Positions 61,602-64,000 of a stretch of 64,000 nucleotides of DNA are shown here, piece after piece. The DNA is from Todiramphus chloris collaris (lineage: Eukaryota; Chordata; Aves; Coraciiformes; Alcedinidae): NCBI GenBank assembly GCA_025345505.1, contig JANVCC010000152.1, positions 2,923,318 through 2,987,317 on the forward strand, given 5' to 3'. Every line of letters begins with the position of its first letter. Positions within the stretch are counted from its first letter, which is position 1. Below the pieces are notes generated by a model. The model was not told the origin of the DNA and ran no database searches. It worked only from the letters and a program-made list of their open reading frames with translations. The position numbers were made by a program, and so were the translations under genes.

Positions 61602-62039
61602 TGTATCTTTAAGTAGAGCACACCAACAACACATGGAGGGCTTTGAATCTTCAATGTTCGGGTTTATTTTGGAACAAACTATGAGGATGACTTACGAAAA
61701 ATCTCTTGCTTTCCATCTCCTCCACATCTTGGAGGCCTATTTACTCTCCAAGCTTTTTAGTGGTTTCCAATTTTCTGTACTGCTGGCTCCCTTATGGCTG
61801 TTTCTCTTCTCTCCTGTGGCTTCCATGCCTCAGACACAATACCCAAGGTTTCTCCTGGCTCAGCATCTTCAGATACTCTTTGGGGAGGTGCCCTCCTCTT
61901 TTGTCCCCAAAAGGTTGCTGGTGCCCCAACAGTGAAGCAGCAAGGAAAATGAGCACCTAGTCTACACCAAGCAACAAAATGTTGCAGGTCACAAAACACA
62001 ACTACCTTCTGTCACAATCCATATATACACATTTATGCA
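61602..62039 (-). mobile_element. Possible solo LTR, reverse orientation
   Basis: On the minus strand an AATAAA (complement of 61663-61668) is followed by sequence containing CCATGTGTTGTTGGTGTGCT, like the GT-rich R-U5 of an avian retroviral LTR, with U3-like sequence before it. The suggested ends (plus-strand TGTATC... to ...TTATGCA) are flanked by ACTCAC (61596-61601) and ACTTAC (62040-62045), a 5-of-6 match. Other end pairs (for example 61564-61976, TGTTG...CAACA) are possible but lack a duplication. A 148-codon plus-strand frame at 61489-61935 runs antisense through it and is considered chance. Confidence 0.42.
61663..61668 (-). terminator. Possible LTR polyadenylation signal
   Basis: TTTATT on the plus strand is AATAAA on the minus strand, with GT-rich sequence behind it in that orientation. 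The call depends on the uncertain LTR. Confidence 0.35.
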
Positions 62040-64000
62040 ACTTACACACAACACAGGAGAACAGATATTCTATCTCATTCCAAATGGACTGGGTGTAGTT
62101 GCCTAAAGGAAAATATACCAAAGTGTGTGCTTGTATTTATGAACTATCTAATTTTCTATACAATGTCCACATGTACTAGTTCTTTAAATAGCAAAACCAC
62201 CTGGGGAGTCTGTAGTTTTCATCTACACTATGGGTCTGATGAGCACTCTATATATCGCAGTGTGCCTCTTCCTTTTAGGAGTAACATATGGATGTGCAAC
62301 ACATCATTGTGAACTCCAGTTTCCCTTAGGAATCACAAATTGCAAGTGCACTGGAATGAAAGCTCACTTTTAAGAGAAAATTTTAACTACATGTAATAGT
62401 TGTTGTTTTTTAAGCATGAGCCATTGTGTTAATATTGAAATACACTGGGCCAAATTGATCTGCTGTATAACTCCCTGATTTCAACAGAATTGCAGCAGGG
62501 AGAAAACTGTCCTATTTTGTCCAGCCAAGTGTTGAATTCCAGCTTGTTATGGTCCTTTTAGTCTTCAACAGGGTGATTTTCTCAGCTGTAGACAGGAGAT
62601 TATTTGCTTGGCTTTTCCAGAAACCTCTTTGATTTCCATGTAACAGCTGATGACTTGAGTTATATTCCAGTCATGTGCTATGTTGACAATTCCAAGGGCT
62701 GTGAAAAATCACCCCTTTTTGTTTTGCATGAGATTCAAGAAACAAATTGAGTGAGATTTACGCTTACTTTTCCCAGAGTTCATCTGAGTTGCTTTATACT
62801 TCAGACTAATATATCAGTATCTCTCAGTACTCTCTCATTCCCATGTCCACATGTACCTTGTACCATCATTCACCAACTTCTGTTATCTTTTCCCAGCTCC
62901 ATATTTTGGAAGCATCGAAAGCAGCAAGAAACATGGTTTTCTTTCCCTCAGCTCTATTGGTTTGTGTGACTGGCCCATCTTTTCTCCTGCATTTCAGGGA
63001 GGAGTAGGACCTGTCATGATATGTCCTTCTTTTACACTTTTCAGCCACTAGATGTCTCTGATGATGTAGAAAATTCAGAAGGAAAAGGCATTTGGACCCT
63101 GGTAAACAAGAAAAACAAAGTTGGAAGGTGATCATTGTGGAGACTGTCTTTGCCATAGTTCATTGCTCTTTTCTCAAATAATTCTCACTTTAAAAGGCCA
63201 CTCCTCGTCTTTATCTCATGATAGTCACATACTCCTTTCCTCTTACTACCAAAGACAAAAAATTAATGTACTAACTTATCAAGTGTTCTTCTTCTCTACA
63301 AAAATTCCACCTGGAAATAAGCAGTCAGTTCTCACACCTGTAATATTGCCTCCAATTTTGAAAAGGAGCATGGCTTTTGCAAGGGACCTGAAGGGCCTGA
63401 GAATGTGCAGTGGACTGAGGAAAGTAGATTCACTGTTCATAAATCAGCTCAGGATACAGCAACCACAGGGAAAATAAAGAGAACACAGAATTCAAGAGCA
63501 GTAGCGGTAGGATCAGCAGGCTTCATAGCATTTTCTTTGTCTCCTGTTTTTTGCCACTTTACCATTGAGAGAAGTTAGTTGACATGATGATTGACATAAC
63601 AGTTGGAAGCAGAGGGGGGGAAAAAAAAAAGTGAAATCTTAAAAACATCAGCAGGGTAAGAAGTTCTTTTCCTTTCTAAGTCCAGTAGCATCCCATAGAT
63701 GTTAGCACAGGGCTATGGTTGGATTGAGAAGCTAAGTGACTTTGAAAGATCTGTCCATAGATTTTAGAATCTCTGAGAACCAAGATATTTGTAACCATAA
63801 TCCTGAAGTTATTGCAAAAATTCAGGTTCGTGGTACTAGGGCAGACTGATCATGGGTTAAATAAGGTCTTTGTAACTTGTAACTAGGCATGAGAAAAAGC
63901 ATATTGGGATATTTTTTGAAGACACCAATGTTAGCTTAATGGGCTTCCAAATAGGAAGTTTCTCAGAATATTTTCTTTTTTTTTTGACTTGCTTTCTTTC
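62040..64000. other. Non-coding sequence to window end
   Basis: About 2 kb. It contains a degraded hairpin repeat at 62450-62503, a G-run plus A-run at about 63615-63631, and a T-run near 63978. The 118-codon frame at 63121-63477 has no recognisable similarity and is treated as chance. Confidence 0.6.
62450..62503. repeat. Degraded palindromic sauropsid repeat
   Basis: ACTGGGCCAAATTGATCTGC, then TATAACTCCCTGATTTCAACAGAATTGCAGCAGG, follows the wording of a dispersed palindrome I recall from sauropsid genomes ('gggccaaattctgc..caactccattgacttcaatggagttgc'). The two arms, AACTCCCTGA and TTTCAACAGAATTGC, still pair imperfectly. The family name is not known to me. Confidence 0.42.

Noticed and set aside
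61489-61935. 148-codon plus-strand open frame
   Set aside because: It runs antisense through the candidate LTR at 61602-62039, has no recognisable motif, and low stop density over 450 bases in one frame is within chance.
1-64000. CRISPR arrays, operons, riboswitches, phage or plasmid features
   Set aside because: None seen. Composition, repeats and lack of coding density show vertebrate nuclear DNA, where these do not apply.

Overview
This window looks like non-coding DNA from a bird or other sauropsid genome. Most of it is AT-rich and poor in CpG. I found no open frame that resembles a cellular gene, no convincing exon series, no CpG island and no structural RNA gene. The organism call rests on the repeats: two 3'-anchored CR1 LINE copies, which is the dominant LINE of birds; LTRs resembling avian endogenous retroviruses; old MIR-type SINE fragments; and several degraded repeats of the kind common in sauropsid genomes. 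No Alu, B1 or L1 sequence was seen. The window is best read as a gene desert or as part of a very long intron.

Layout. 1-2700 is unique sequence with homopolymer runs. 2712-2783 is a (TTTTG)n tract, followed by a 5'-truncated CR1 at about 2905-5095. It retains a broken reverse-transcriptase frame that has lost the catalytic Asp region of RT motif A. 5.1-13.8 kb is unique apart from a CA/GA tract at 10210-10341. A solo ERVL-like LTR lies at 13820-14455 with perfect 5-bp target duplications (CAGCT) and unusually many CpGs, so it is probably the youngest insertion here. 14.5-34 kb is featureless apart from simple repeats. About 34.19-34.60 kb and 37.35-37.76 kb are a diverged direct duplication sharing a 25-bp identical core at a spacing of about 3155 bp.

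A second CR1 3' fragment lies at 39.30-39.91 kb, next to a GC-richer block, and an old dispersed repeat lies at 40.99-41.14 kb. From 48 to 57 kb there are four MIR-like SINE fragments (48.2 +, 52.96 -, 54.45 -, 56.86 +) and a degraded repeat with TAGGTGTCTA-like motifs (52.34-52.81 kb). A reverse-oriented solo LTR at 55924-56604 has a 6-bp target duplication (ACTGAC) and a three-unit tandem repeat in its U3. A third, less certain, reverse-oriented LTR lies near 61.60-62.04 kb.

No genes act together here. Any function would be regulatory: retained LTR promoter or enhancer sequence, or possible conserved AT-rich elements such as the duplicated 34/37 kb segment. No search could be run, so family names are recognition by eye, and boundaries are approximate unless a target duplication is stated.
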